A stretch of DNA of 12,914 bases, taken from the NCBI GenBank assembly GCA_017380475.1, contig JAFODX010000024.1:1-12914 (forward strand), read 5' to 3'. Both the position numbers and the translations under genes were made by a program. Below the pieces are notes generated by a model. It was not told where the DNA came from and did no database searches. It worked only from the letters and a program-made list of their open reading frames with translations. Origin of the DNA: Clostridia bacterium (lineage in GTDB: Bacteria > Bacillota > Clostridia > UBA1381). Positions 1 through 7,673 of the stretch are shown one piece after another (the first letter of the stretch is position 1; every line of letters begins with the position of its first letter).

Positions 1-351
1 CATATAGCCATTTGACTGAACTGCAAGCATATATGCTCCGTCACTTTCAGTGAAATCGTTTTCTATATCAAAAACAAACTCTGTGGTCTCTGTTCCGTCT
101 ACAGTAATCTCTGACATTCTGATATAATCGTCAAATGCAGGCGTTGCATTTGACGGATAAATGACTGATGTTACCTGCTGTATATACTGTGCAGGTGATG
201 TGAAATTAACAACCAGCTTCGGGTCCTGATTATCGCTGTAGTCACCATACCACTGTATCGTGGCTGTGTCTGCTGCAAACGCCGGCGATACCGACACAAG
301 CATTGCAGAGCTTACAAGACCGCACAAGATTTTCTTTATACTCTTTTTCAT
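1..351 (-). CDS. Secreted protein of unknown function, N-terminal 117 residues (runs off window)
   Basis: An open frame starts at the ATG at 351 and runs to the window edge without a stop. The visible protein begins MKKSIKKILCGLVSSAM, a Lys-rich n-region and hydrophobic core, and ends the signal with SPAFA-AD, a good signal peptidase I site after about residue 26. The mature part (QWYGDYSDNQDPKLVVNF, then a Thr/Val-rich stretch with TVDGTETTEFVFDIEN) looks like beta-sandwich sequence; I do not recognise a family. An AAGGAAA ribosome site lies about 8 nt upstream of the ATG. Only 26 bp separate it from the stop of the 894-aa propeller gene and no promoter is visible there, so the two are probably co-transcribed. 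Its context suggests an extracellular or surface role in the same polysaccharide system. Start and secretion are fairly certain; function is unknown. Confidence 0.88.
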   Translation of the reverse strand, partial: MKKSIKKILCGLVSSAMLVSVSPAFAADTATIQWYGDYSDNQDPKLVVNFTSPAQYIQQVTSVIYPSNATPAFDDYIRMSEITVDGTETTEFVFDIENDFTESDGAYMLAVQSNGYM

Positions 352-377
352 TATTGCCGTTTCCTTTCTTACCTCAA

Positions 378-3062
378 TTATTTATGTTCAATCTTTTCTA
401 CTTTTACGTTTGCTATATATGCATTAAGCGCCCCCGATGCAATCTTGAAATCACTCTCGAATTTACCGATGTTTTCAAAGTTACCGCAGGGGATTATAAT
501 CTCTGCCGTTCTCCACTTATTTGTGTTGTCACGACGGATTGAAACTGTTTTATTGAAGTATTTCCAAGCATCGTTATATTCCTCAACACCCTTTGTGTAT
601 GTGAGTGTCAAAGGTTTAGTTGTATTGTCATAGTAATCAAATGTGAGCTTGATTGCCGCATCGTCAACATCAACAATGTCGGGATTGATATCAAAGAACA
701 AAGACTTATTCGGTTTTACCATTGCCGCCTCTTTGCCGTCCTTTGTTACGACACTTGATTCACATTCCACGCCCTCATAGCTTACTCTTACAACATCATC
801 GCCGAACGGATAACGTCCACCCTTTCCTACCTCTTTTTCAAGGATATCGGTGTAATCTATCCATGCTATACCAAGCATGCCATCATGTACATGTCCCCAG
901 CTTGCAAGGTTTCCTGTATATGAAACGTGCGGATGCGGATGGTACGGGTGGTTTTTTCCACCTATAACCGAACGCATATTTGCAACCGGGAATATCTGAT
1001 GTGTTTCAGTGCTTATGAGCGATAGGAAGCCTTCGTCCGAACAAATCATTCTTCTGTCACCGCTTACTGTTGCATGGTTAACACCGCCTATAGGCATTCC
1101 TGCATAGTAATACTGACGGTGTGTGCCGTCCTTGTTGATTCTTACAACCGCAGGCATTGTTCCCGACTCCTTGTTTGGATCCGTTGCCCACGAACAGAAA
1201 TATCTGTACTCACCGTCATACGACCAAATCTCATGAGTTACAAGCTGAACTGCCTTGCCGTTTGCCAATTTACCCTGATTGTACTTGACAACATCGCCTG
1301 TGGTAAAGTCCATAATGTTACATCTGTCAAGTATGTCTGTGTATGTCCAGTTCTTCGTATCAGTTTCGTGTGAGAATCCGACAATATCGGGATATTCGGG
1401 ATTTACCTGGAAGTGGTCTACGATATTTGAATAATCAAATGCATAGTATCTGTACTCCAGCTTCTGCTCCTGTAAATCAAGACGTATAATTGCAGTTGTA
1501 TCTTTGGGTCTTTCAAGGACATATCCTTTGTCATAGCCCTCAATTACAACATAACGGCCATCATTTGATGCGTTCAGATAGCTTATTGTTATACCCTTGG
1601 GAAGTGTAAACTTTTTCTCTTTTTCTCCGGTACGCGGATTTACTCTCCACACCGTATGTATTCCGTCTTCATTCTTCGGATAATATGCCCAGCCGTCAAG
1701 GCACATATAGACAGGAAGATGTTGTGAATTGCCTATTGCCTGGTCAAGATATGTAAGAGTCTGCAATTTTATATCATAAAGATAGAAAAAACCGGATGAC
1801 GTACCACAGATGAATCCTGAACCGTCCGGGAGCCAGCTGTTTACGTTCAGATATCCTCTGAGCATCTGTGAACCGAAGAAGTTTATATAATTATATGTCC
1901 GCTTGGTTACGGGGTCTGTTATGGTTTCATAAGGAAGATACATCGGTCCTGCATCTTCGTCCGGCATATAGTATGTCTCCTGGAATTTATCATTTTTGAT
2001 TGATGACGCTTCTACACCCTCGTATTTTCCTGAGTCTATAAGCTCTTTCAGAAGACGTGGTCCTTTTTTATCCTCCCACATAAGTGTGCCGTGTGCTATA
2101 CTTAGCAGGTTATAGTTTGATGCAGGCGTACTGTCTGATATAAAATAGTCCATTGCATCAATGATTCCGTAGCGCATAGCGGCATCAACTGAGGTTTCAC
2201 CCGGCTCTTTTTTCAGGTCGTGTAATCTCATATAATAATCAATAAGCTCGCCCTGTGTCATTGTATAATTCTTGGTTTCCTGCGCAACGCTCACTTTCGA
2301 GGTCGTGATTTCGTTGCGGAGCGAATATGCATCATACATTGTACACGGTTTATGAAGGTTCTCGTTCTTGAATCTCTTGTCATCACGCGGAACTATCATA
2401 AGATATTCAAGGTCACGCAGTATTTCGTTAAAGAGTGAGGTTACCTTTATCTCTTTGCCATCACGCTTTGCCTTTGAAATGTTTGCTATTTCAACCTTTT
2501 TAAATGCGTTATACGCACCGTTTATAATCTGAATTGATGCGCCGTTGTCATATGTTTTTGAAAGGTCTGCATCATTGACAACAACCGTCTTTACCGTCCA
2601 GCCCGGATGACGTCCCGGTTTTATAAGAGCAACTCTCTTTTGTGTGCCGTCTGTTGTATGATATTCAAAATAATATGTACCCTCCGACGGGCCGAAGTCA
2701 TAGTAAACAATAGAGAACAAAAACTCCGTATCGCCCGGCTCGTACACGCTTTTGTCGATTTTAAAGTACGCTGCATTTCCGTTGTACTGTTTTCTTGCAT
2801 ACAAGCCATCAAGAGCAACCGTTTCATTATAGTACATATCAGCACGGTCATTTATCCCCATTGCCTGACCGTCAACGAACGCTATTCCCTCTCCTTTTAT
2901 TTCTTCGCCCAACCATACATAGGCACTGTCTTCCCATGTGTTCATAAAATAGGCATATTCAGCCTTATCTGCCGCTGAATCTGCTGAAAATGCCGTTGTC
3001 GGTATAATTCCTGCTATAACGACAACTGACATAAGAAATGACATTATTTTGTTTTTCTTCAT
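378..3062 (-). CDS. Secreted multidomain protein with oligogalacturonate-lyase-like (PL22-like) beta-propeller, 894 aa
   Basis: Start ATG at 3062 is preceded by AAGGAG with a 9-nt gap. Residues 1-26 are a signal peptide (cleavage near TTAFS-AD). Residues 35-200 look like a jelly-roll/CBM-like sandwich, 205-350 a helical SLH-like module (TMTQGELIDYYMRL...AAMRYGIID), about 390-750 a beta-propeller, and 757-894 a second sandwich (LTFDYYDNTTKPL). Propeller strands carry W-x-PDG/NDG-type repeats (409-420, 499-508). The propeller keeps three PL22-like landmarks: DHFQVNP with His550, THEIWSYDG with His610, and NHPYHPHPHVS with His705, His708 and His710. In characterised PL22 enzymes equivalent motifs hold the proposed catalytic His and the metal ligands, except that Gln replaces His705. 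Inference: an extracellular enzyme or binder of unsaturated oligogalacturonides. PL22 enzymes are normally single-domain and cytoplasmic, so a non-catalytic WD40/TolB-like role is possible. The gene lies downstream of a disrupted paralogue and has its own promoter. Confidence 0.85.
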   Translation of the reverse strand: MKKNKIMSFLMSVVVIAGIIPTTAFSADSAADKAEYAYFMNTWEDSAYVWLGEEIKGEGIAFVDGQAMGINDRADMYYNETVALDGLYARKQYNGNAAYFKIDKSVYEPGDTEFLFSIVYYDFGPSEGTYYFEYHTTDGTQKRVALIKPGRHPGWTVKTVVVNDADLSKTYDNGASIQIINGAYNAFKKVEIANISKAKRDGKEIKVTSLFNEILRDLEYLMIVPRDDKRFKNENLHKPCTMYDAYSLRNEITTSKVSVAQETKNYTMTQGELIDYYMRLHDLKKEPGETSVDAAMRYGIIDAMDYFISDSTPASNYNLLSIAHGTLMWEDKKGPRLLKELIDSGKYEGVEASSIKNDKFQETYYMPDEDAGPMYLPYETITDPVTKRTYNYINFFGSQMLRGYLNVNSWLPDGSGFICGTSSGFFYLYDIKLQTLTYLDQAIGNSQHLPVYMCLDGWAYYPKNEDGIHTVWRVNPRTGEKEKKFTLPKGITISYLNASNDGRYVVIEGYDKGYVLERPKDTTAIIRLDLQEQKLEYRYYAFDYSNIVDHFQVNPEYPDIVGFSHETDTKNWTYTDILDRCNIMDFTTGDVVKYNQGKLANGKAVQLVTHEIWSYDGEYRYFCSWATDPNKESGTMPAVVRINKDGTHRQYYYAGMPIGGVNHATVSGDRRMICSDEGFLSLISTETHQIFPVANMRSVIGGKNHPYHPHPHVSYTGNLASWGHVHDGMLGIAWIDYTDILEKEVGKGGRYPFGDDVVRVSYEGVECESSVVTKDGKEAAMVKPNKSLFFDINPDIVDVDDAAIKLTFDYYDNTTKPLTLTYTKGVEEYNDAWKYFNKTVSIRRDNTNKWRTAEIIIPCGNFENIGKFESDFKIASGALNAYIANVKVEKIEHK

Positions 3063-3071
3063 AACCGGGCA

Positions 3072-3077
3072 CTCCTT
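3072..3077 (-). promoter_or_regulatory. Ribosome binding site of the 894-aa propeller gene
   Basis: AAGGAG (plus strand ctcctt) lies 9 nt upstream of the ATG at 3062. The paralogue starting at 7556 has the same motif at the same spacing (7566-7571). This fixes both starts and shows that the leader as well as the protein is shared. Confidence 0.8.
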
Positions 3078-3125
3078 CCGTTTCCAAATCTGATTTTTAC
3101 AAATACATAAACCATTGTTATATAT

Positions 3126-3154
3126 ATGATAGTCTTTTTTTGAGTTTTTTTCAA
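3126..3154 (-). promoter_or_regulatory. Promoter of the 894-aa propeller gene
   Basis: On the minus strand a TTGAAA -35 box (3149-3154) is followed, after 17 nt, by TATCAT (3126-3131). This gives a leader of roughly 57 nt. The -10 is imperfect and the -35 lies directly downstream of a pair of half-sites, which suggests activator dependence. Confidence 0.55.
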
Positions 3155-3157
3155 CGT

Positions 3158-3192
3158 CAATATTGACTTATTTTTTGTACAATTTTGACTTT
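3158..3192 (-). promoter_or_regulatory. Putative activator operator: tandem half-sites 22 bp apart
   Basis: On the plus strand, CAATATTGACTTA (3158-3170) and CAATTTTGACTTT (3180-3192) agree at 11 of 13 positions and are spaced 22 bp, about two helical turns. They sit just upstream of the TTGAAA -35 box. The arrangement matches the block at 7674-7709 in front of the paralogous gene, especially the distal core ATTGTRCAAAAA on the minus strand. Tandem direct half-sites of this spacing next to a -35 are typical of AraC-family activators. Assigning it to the regulator at 8605 is inference. Confidence 0.55.
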
Positions 3193-3237
3193 TACGCAAA
3201 AAACACAATCCTTTCTGTTTCCTGTGATTAATATAGA

Positions 3238-6069
3238 TTATTCATAATCTGATGTCTTACACATTCTGATTTCTCTTACCTGAGTTTCATCATTAGGTAT
3301 TCCTTTACTTGCCATAACACCGAATTCTGCGCCGCCTGTCTGACCTGAGTTTCTGAGCTGTGCGTGAGTTACATGGATAACTGCAGTCTTCCACAAACCA
3401 TCATTAACTCTCGGAATTGGAATTGCCTTACGCGCATATTTCCATGAATCGTTTTCACCACTCGGGATTACTGAGTTATATACGAAGTTCAATGGCTTTG
3501 TTGAGTTGTCAAGATAATCAACCTCGAATGTCAGATTTCTTTCTGTTTCCGGGATTGAATCCGATCCCTTAATAGCATCCGCTCTTGCAAAATAGATCAT
3601 TCTGTCACGTGTTGATGTTTCTGTTACATAAACCTTTGTCAGAACACCACCAACGAGGACCTCCTGTACTACATAGTATGAGTCGCCGTCGCCACCCGGA
3701 GTACCATTTGAAGCAACCTTCCAGATTGCATTGTACGATGTCGGATTATTATAGTACATCGCCATCATTGTTGCTGCATTTGAAACTGCAACAGGTGTTT
3801 CCTTGCCGTTTCCGTCAACTGCAACTACATTGAATGCACGAGCTTCGGTAAGTGAGCCGGTTGCCATATAAGATGTCTTATATGTTGTAGTAAGCAAAGT
3901 ATTTCCGTTGTAAACCTTATACTGTACAGCATCACCACTGTCATCAAATGAAGCATCCCATGAAAGAGCAATACCCTTTGTCTTGGCCTTGGCTTTAAGA
4001 TTTGTTATATCCATCGGTGTGTTGTCAATCAGTGAAACATTGTTATCACCCCAGAGGTAATATTTAATCTCACCCTCTGTTGAATCTATAGTTGTTTCAA
4101 ATGTTTCTGTAACAGCCGCTGCTGAATCAGCAACTGTTGCTGTATCCATACCTCTTGCAAGGATATCGCCCTTGTCATTTACAGCTACTGCCATAAATGT
4201 TATTGTTCTGTAACCCTTTTCGTAAAGACCACTGTATGTAACATCAAGAGCTACATCTCTTGAACTTCCGTTAGGTGTTACAACAAGCTCTCCCTCTGCA
4301 ATTTCTGCTACAAGCTTTTGTCTTATAGTAACCTCAAAAGCTCTTGTTGCCGATACCCTGCCCTTTGTAATTGTAGCAACTACAGTTACCGTAACATCAG
4401 TATCACCACAGATTACTGTAGCATCACCGCCGATGAAGCTGAGAATCTCCTCGTCAGAACTCTGCCATGTAATTGTTGAACCATTAGCACCCACACTCGG
4501 AACCTGGAACGCACCTGTTACCTCGCTCGGAACATTAAGTGCCGCAGCATCTTCATCAACTGCCGGCTGATTCGGGTCCGGAACGAATGAAAGCAAATGC
4601 GGGAATCCGTCATTTATTTCACTGCTTACGCCATATGCACTGTCTGCAAGATTTGTTACAAGACCTGCAACAATTCCTGCCTTGTCTGCCTTTACAGCCG
4701 ACAAGTTATCAGTTACATCAACAGAATCAAGCGTTGAATAACAGTTTGTAACCGTTGCTGACTTTGTTGCATGACCGAAACCTGCGTACTTGGCATTTGT
4801 AATTGTTATTGCGCCTGCATAACAGTTTTCAAATACAGTAACATCGTCAAGCTTGCCGATAAATCCACCCGGTATAGTCTTTGCAGTTACTGTTACATTA
4901 TAAGCATAACAGTTTGTAAATTTAGCTGAACGCCATGCACAGCCTGCAAATGCACCTGTGCCCCATTCGCTGAAGTTACCTGTATTTACTACAGATGAAT
5001 TCTTGATATAACAGTTTGAAATTGTACCCGCACCACGGCCGATAAATCCGCCGATATAAGCTGTCTGCTGGTTGGTGTAAAGCTGAATTGTTATATTTTC
5101 AAGTCCGAGATCCTTGATAACTGTTGTATCATTTGCACTTGCAAAGAAGCCGTTTATAGCATTCTGTCCACCGAAGTTTGTAACCTTTACATTCTTTATA
5201 ACGTGGTTTCCACCATCGAATGTTCCTGCAAAACCGTTGTTGTGCGGACGTCCAAGCGGTACCCATTCGTTATTCTGATAGTCAATATCAGCAGTTACCT
5301 TATAATATGCCTCAGAATATGCCACTGCTGAGTTGATCATCTCGTTTGCTTTCTTAAGCTCCGATGCATTACTGATTATATACGGCATAATCTCTGTACC
5401 ATTACCTGTAAGAGATGTCGCTGCAACAATTTCGTCCGGCGTAGCTGTCGGTGTCGGAGCAGGTGTTGAAGTCGCCACCGGTGTTGCAGTCGGTTCATTG
5501 CCCGGCGTAGCCGTCGGTGCAGTTGTAGGAGCAACTGTCGGAGCCTGTGTCGGAACCGGTGTAGGTGTCGCATCCTGCACAAACGCCTTGATATACGGAT
5601 AACCGTTGTTTATTTCGCTGCTTGTCGCATATTTCGTATCAGCGAGGTTTGTTACAAGACCTGCAACAATTGCCGCCTTATCTGATATTGTAGCAACATA
5701 ATCATTAGAATTACCTGCCAATGTTGTATAACAGTTAGTTATAGACGGGCTCTTTCCGTTTTTCTTCATAAATCCGCCGACATCTGCTGTTACAGCATCA
5801 GCATTTACTGCTTCTGATGTGTTTATTGTTACTTCTGCTGCATAACAGTTCTTAAGGATTGTGCCTGTACCTTCGTCTTTTCCGGCAAAACCTGCCACTG
5901 AACCGTAGCCACATATTTCAGTGTTGTAAACGTAAGAATTATAAATTCTTGCACCCTGTCTTAAAGTACCTGCAAATCCGCCTGTTCCAAGACCGCCATA
6001 CTGGTCAGCATTACGAACGATAACTGTTGAGTTTGCAACGTAACACTCTGATATAGTACCACACGGCAT
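3238..6069 (-). CDS. Surface protein with two GLUG-repeat blocks, Thr-Pro linker, Ig-like and FN3-like domains (3' part of a disrupted gene)
   Basis: The longest ATG-initiated frame encodes 943 aa, but the ATG at 6069 is probably not a genuine start. The ribosome site is poor, there is no signal peptide, and the same frame continues upstream to about 6100 with in-family sequence (ARTGAFAG, a GLUG repeat). Order: GLUG block A 1-165, with repeats of the form GGFAG...NCYAAE; Thr-Pro linker 167-211; GLUG block B 214-497; an atrophied bacterial Ig-like domain at about 505-583 (STITWQSSDEEILS); a sandwich 585-682; FN3-like 686-762; and a C-terminal sandwich 766-943 similar to the C-terminus of the 894-aa protein. 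The domains suggest an extracellular, fibrous, adhesive or carbohydrate-binding protein. GLUG repeats have no known catalytic role. The intact parent probably carried a signal peptide and more N-terminal sequence. No strong terminator follows, only an AT-rich stretch with a T6 run. Confidence 0.8.
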   Translation of the reverse strand: MPCGTISECYVANSTVIVRNADQYGGLGTGGFAGTLRQGARIYNSYVYNTEICGYGSVAGFAGKDEGTGTILKNCYAAEVTINTSEAVNADAVTADVGGFMKKNGKSPSITNCYTTLAGNSNDYVATISDKAAIVAGLVTNLADTKYATSSEINNGYPYIKAFVQDATPTPVPTQAPTVAPTTAPTATPGNEPTATPVATSTPAPTPTATPDEIVAATSLTGNGTEIMPYIISNASELKKANEMINSAVAYSEAYYKVTADIDYQNNEWVPLGRPHNNGFAGTFDGGNHVIKNVKVTNFGGQNAINGFFASANDTTVIKDLGLENITIQLYTNQQTAYIGGFIGRGAGTISNCYIKNSSVVNTGNFSEWGTGAFAGCAWRSAKFTNCYAYNVTVTAKTIPGGFIGKLDDVTVFENCYAGAITITNAKYAGFGHATKSATVTNCYSTLDSVDVTDNLSAVKADKAGIVAGLVTNLADSAYGVSSEINDGFPHLLSFVPDPNQPAVDEDAAALNVPSEVTGAFQVPSVGANGSTITWQSSDEEILSFIGGDATVICGDTDVTVTVVATITKGRVSATRAFEVTIRQKLVAEIAEGELVVTPNGSSRDVALDVTYSGLYEKGYRTITFMAVAVNDKGDILARGMDTATVADSAAAVTETFETTIDSTEGEIKYYLWGDNNVSLIDNTPMDITNLKAKAKTKGIALSWDASFDDSGDAVQYKVYNGNTLLTTTYKTSYMATGSLTEARAFNVVAVDGNGKETPVAVSNAATMMAMYYNNPTSYNAIWKVASNGTPGGDGDSYYVVQEVLVGGVLTKVYVTETSTRDRMIYFARADAIKGSDSIPETERNLTFEVDYLDNSTKPLNFVYNSVIPSGENDSWKYARKAIPIPRVNDGLWKTAVIHVTHAQLRNSGQTGGAEFGVMASKGIPNDETQVREIRMCKTSDYE
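4582..4686 (-). repeat. Internal duplication, copy 2 (end of GLUG block B)
   Basis: Residues 462-496 (DKAGIVAGLVTNLAD...SSEINDGFP) repeat residues 130-164 (DKAAIVAGLVTNLAD...SSEINNGYP). The similarity is also clear at DNA level, where ttgttacaagacctgcaaca is shared exactly. Each GLUG block ends in this same cap. Confidence 0.8.
5437..5571 (-). repeat. Thr-Pro-rich linker-encoding low-complexity repeat
   Basis: This stretch encodes residues 167-211 of the GLUG protein, built from short TPTPVPTQ, TAPTATP and TPAPTPTATP units. It is GC-richer than its surroundings and reads on the opposite strand as a Gly-Val repeat. Such linkers usually separate independent domains in secreted Gram-positive proteins. 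Here it separates the two GLUG blocks. Confidence 0.85.
5578..5682 (-). repeat. Internal duplication, copy 1 (end of GLUG block A)
   Basis: This is the partner of the repeat at 4582-4686. It encodes DKAAIVAGLVTNLAD followed by TSSEINNGYP and closes the first GLUG block just before the Thr-Pro linker. Confidence 0.8.
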
Positions 6070-7556
6070 ACCTGCAAATGCACCCGTTCTTGCCGCTTTA
6101 CCTGAACGGGGAACTCATACACAAGCTCCTTTTCAAGTGTGTCGGGATGTATTCTCCACAACTCCTCTGTACCTGAACTCTTTATGTAGTAAATATATCC
6201 GTCACCCATAACACCTGCAATCAGGTTTGTCGAGCTGGGCTTTGACTTGTCAAGATATATCATCATCTGTTCTTCAATATCGTAAAGATAAAGATAACCG
6301 GCTGTTGTTCCGCATATGAAACCCTTACCGTCGTTTGTCCAGCTCTGGTTACTGAGGTATGGACGGATAAGGTTACCGCCGAAGAAGTCAACGTGCTTGT
6401 ACGTTCTTCCCGTTGCCGGATCGGTTATTACCTTGTACGGGCATTTTTTCGGTACTGAATAGTATCTGTACTGGAACACCTCATTTGAAATCTTTGTAAG
6501 GTCAACGCCTTTGTACTTTCCTGCGCTTATCAAATCATCAAGCAGGTTCTTGCCATCAGGTGTTTCATAAGCCAGTATACTGTTGGTAATACCAAGCAGG
6601 TTGTAATTTGTTGCCGGAGCATCGTCAAAAAGGAAAAGTCCCGATGCATCAACAATTCCGAGACGTCGTGCCGCATCTACTGCACTCTCGTCATTTTTCT
6701 TTGTCATACCCAACGCCTGCATAAAGGTTGTTACGAGCTGACCCTGTGTCATTGTAGCAGTCTTTGATGCATTGTTTGTCGCTTTTTCATTATTTGTCAC
6801 TATATTCTTCAGATCCTGAACATCGTATGCTGTCGCAGGCTTTGCAAGATTCTCGTTTTTAAATCTTTCGTCCTTGACATCCAAAAGCATCAGGTTGCTA
6901 AGATCACGAAGCATATCGTTGCCAAGCGCTGTAACATCAGGCACTTTATGGTCACGGCGTGCCTTATTGACATTTACAATCTCAAACTTTCTGAATGCGT
7001 TATATGCACCGTTCATAACACGCACAGTCGCACCGTTCGGATATGTCTTTGTCAGGTCAACGTCATCAGCACAGATTGTCTTTACCGACCAACCGGGGTT
7101 AGTACCGGGCTTTATAAGAGTTATCTGCTTTGTTCCGCCGTTAACGGTATGGTATTCAAAGTAATACTTACCCTCTGACGGGCCGAAGTCATAGAATGTG
7201 ATTGAGAACAGAAACTCTGTATCGCCTTTTTCGTAGAAATCGTCATTTACCTTGAAATACATATAGTTTGTGCTGTACTGCTTTCTTGCATCAAGTCCGT
7301 CAAGGTTTACAATCTCGTTGTACGTTTCTTCACTCTTGTCCTTGACACCGTTTGCAAGTCCGTCAATGAATTCAAGTCCTTTCTGTTCGATTTTCTCGCC
7401 GAGCACTGCGTATGCACTGCCCTCTGCATTATGAAGGAAATACTGATACTCTGCTTTGTCGATCTGAGTATCTGCCGCCATTGTCACAGCCGACGGTATT
7501 ATACCTATCGCCATAACCGCCGACATCAGTAATGCAGTAATTTTTCTTTTCTTCAT
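5961..7556 (-). CDS. Secreted SLH-like/beta-propeller protein, truncated out of frame (paralogue of the 894-aa protein)
   Basis: Start ATG at 7556, with AAGGAG 9 nt upstream. The frame is 531 aa. Residues 1-28 are a signal peptide (cleavage near TMA-AD), about 35-200 a jelly-roll-like domain, 205-350 an SLH-like helical module (TMTQGQLVTTFMQALG, AARRLGIVD), and about 385-483 the first propeller blades (SWTNDGKGFICGTTAGYLYL, GYIYYIKSSGTEELWRI). It aligns with the 894-aa protein from end to end up to EFP, residue 483, which corresponds to about residue 488 there. The last 48 residues are junk (Gln/Val/Arg-rich) because they read the wrong frame of GLUG-coding DNA. The second half of the propeller, which holds every PL22-like His motif in the paralogue, is absent. 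So this copy cannot form a complete propeller or a PL22-like active site. It is either a pseudogene from a deletion or an assembly chimera. Confidence 0.8.
   Translation of the reverse strand: MKKRKITALLMSAVMAIGIIPSAVTMAADTQIDKAEYQYFLHNAEGSAYAVLGEKIEQKGLEFIDGLANGVKDKSEETYNEIVNLDGLDARKQYSTNYMYFKVNDDFYEKGDTEFLFSITFYDFGPSEGKYYFEYHTVNGGTKQITLIKPGTNPGWSVKTICADDVDLTKTYPNGATVRVMNGAYNAFRKFEIVNVNKARRDHKVPDVTALGNDMLRDLSNLMLLDVKDERFKNENLAKPATAYDVQDLKNIVTNNEKATNNASKTATMTQGQLVTTFMQALGMTKKNDESAVDAARRLGIVDASGLFLFDDAPATNYNLLGITNSILAYETPDGKNLLDDLISAGKYKGVDLTKISNEVFQYRYYSVPKKCPYKVITDPATGRTYKHVDFFGGNLIRPYLSNQSWTNDGKGFICGTTAGYLYLYDIEEQMMIYLDKSKPSSTNLIAGVMGDGYIYYIKSSGTEELWRIHPDTLEKELVYEFPVQVKRQERVHLQVCRVVLYQSVTLQTQQLSFVMLTSMAVLEQADLQVL
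6083..6110. other. Out-of-frame junction with 7-bp inverted repeat
   Basis: Minus-strand reading of propeller sequence makes sense down to about 6108 (codon for Pro483). GLUG sequence in another frame makes sense from about 6100 downward, because the frame carrying ARTGAFAGMPCG extends above the ATG at 6069 to a TGA near 6117. The switch therefore lies at about 6100-6110. CCCGTTC (6083-6089) and GAACGGG (6104-6110) form a perfect 7-bp inverted repeat with a 14-nt loop exactly here. Confidence 0.75.
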
Positions 7557-7588
7557 AGTCTGACACTCCTTTTATTGATTATATTTTC

Positions 7589-7617
7589 ATTATATCACAA
7601 ATTCTGTCACATATAAA
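7589..7617 (-). promoter_or_regulatory. Possible second, proximal promoter for the 531-aa propeller gene
   Basis: An extended -10, TGATATAAT (TATAAT at 7589-7594), lies 32 nt upstream of the start. At 17 nt the -35 would be TTTATA (7612-7617), a poor match. It may serve as a weak basal or extended-10 promoter, or be a chance AT-rich match. Confidence 0.35.
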
Positions 7618-7644
7618 TGGGTAAAATATTCCAGTGTTACATTT

Positions 7645-7673
7645 ATTTTACAACATTTTCAAAAATATTTCAA
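7645..7673 (-). promoter_or_regulatory. Operator-linked promoter of the 531-aa propeller gene
   Basis: On the minus strand TTGAAA (7668-7673), 17 nt, then TAAAAT (7645-7650). The -35 directly abuts the proximal half-site of the direct repeat at 7674-7709. This is the same geometry as at the 894-aa gene. The leader would be about 80 nt. Confidence 0.6.

Noticed and set aside
3193..3237. Terminator after the GLUG gene
   Set aside because: Only a CACA/TGTG pairing near a T6 run is found. This is too weak to annotate.
5333..5602. Plus-strand Gly-Val repeat ORF
   Set aside because: It is the antisense shadow of the Thr-Pro linker and has no ribosome site or promoter.
6090..6120. Programmed -1 ribosomal frameshifting joining the two halves (run of C plus a hairpin)
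   Set aside because: There is no X-XXY-YYZ heptamer, the hairpin overlaps the C-run instead of lying 5-9 nt downstream, and a frameshift would not restore the missing half of the propeller.
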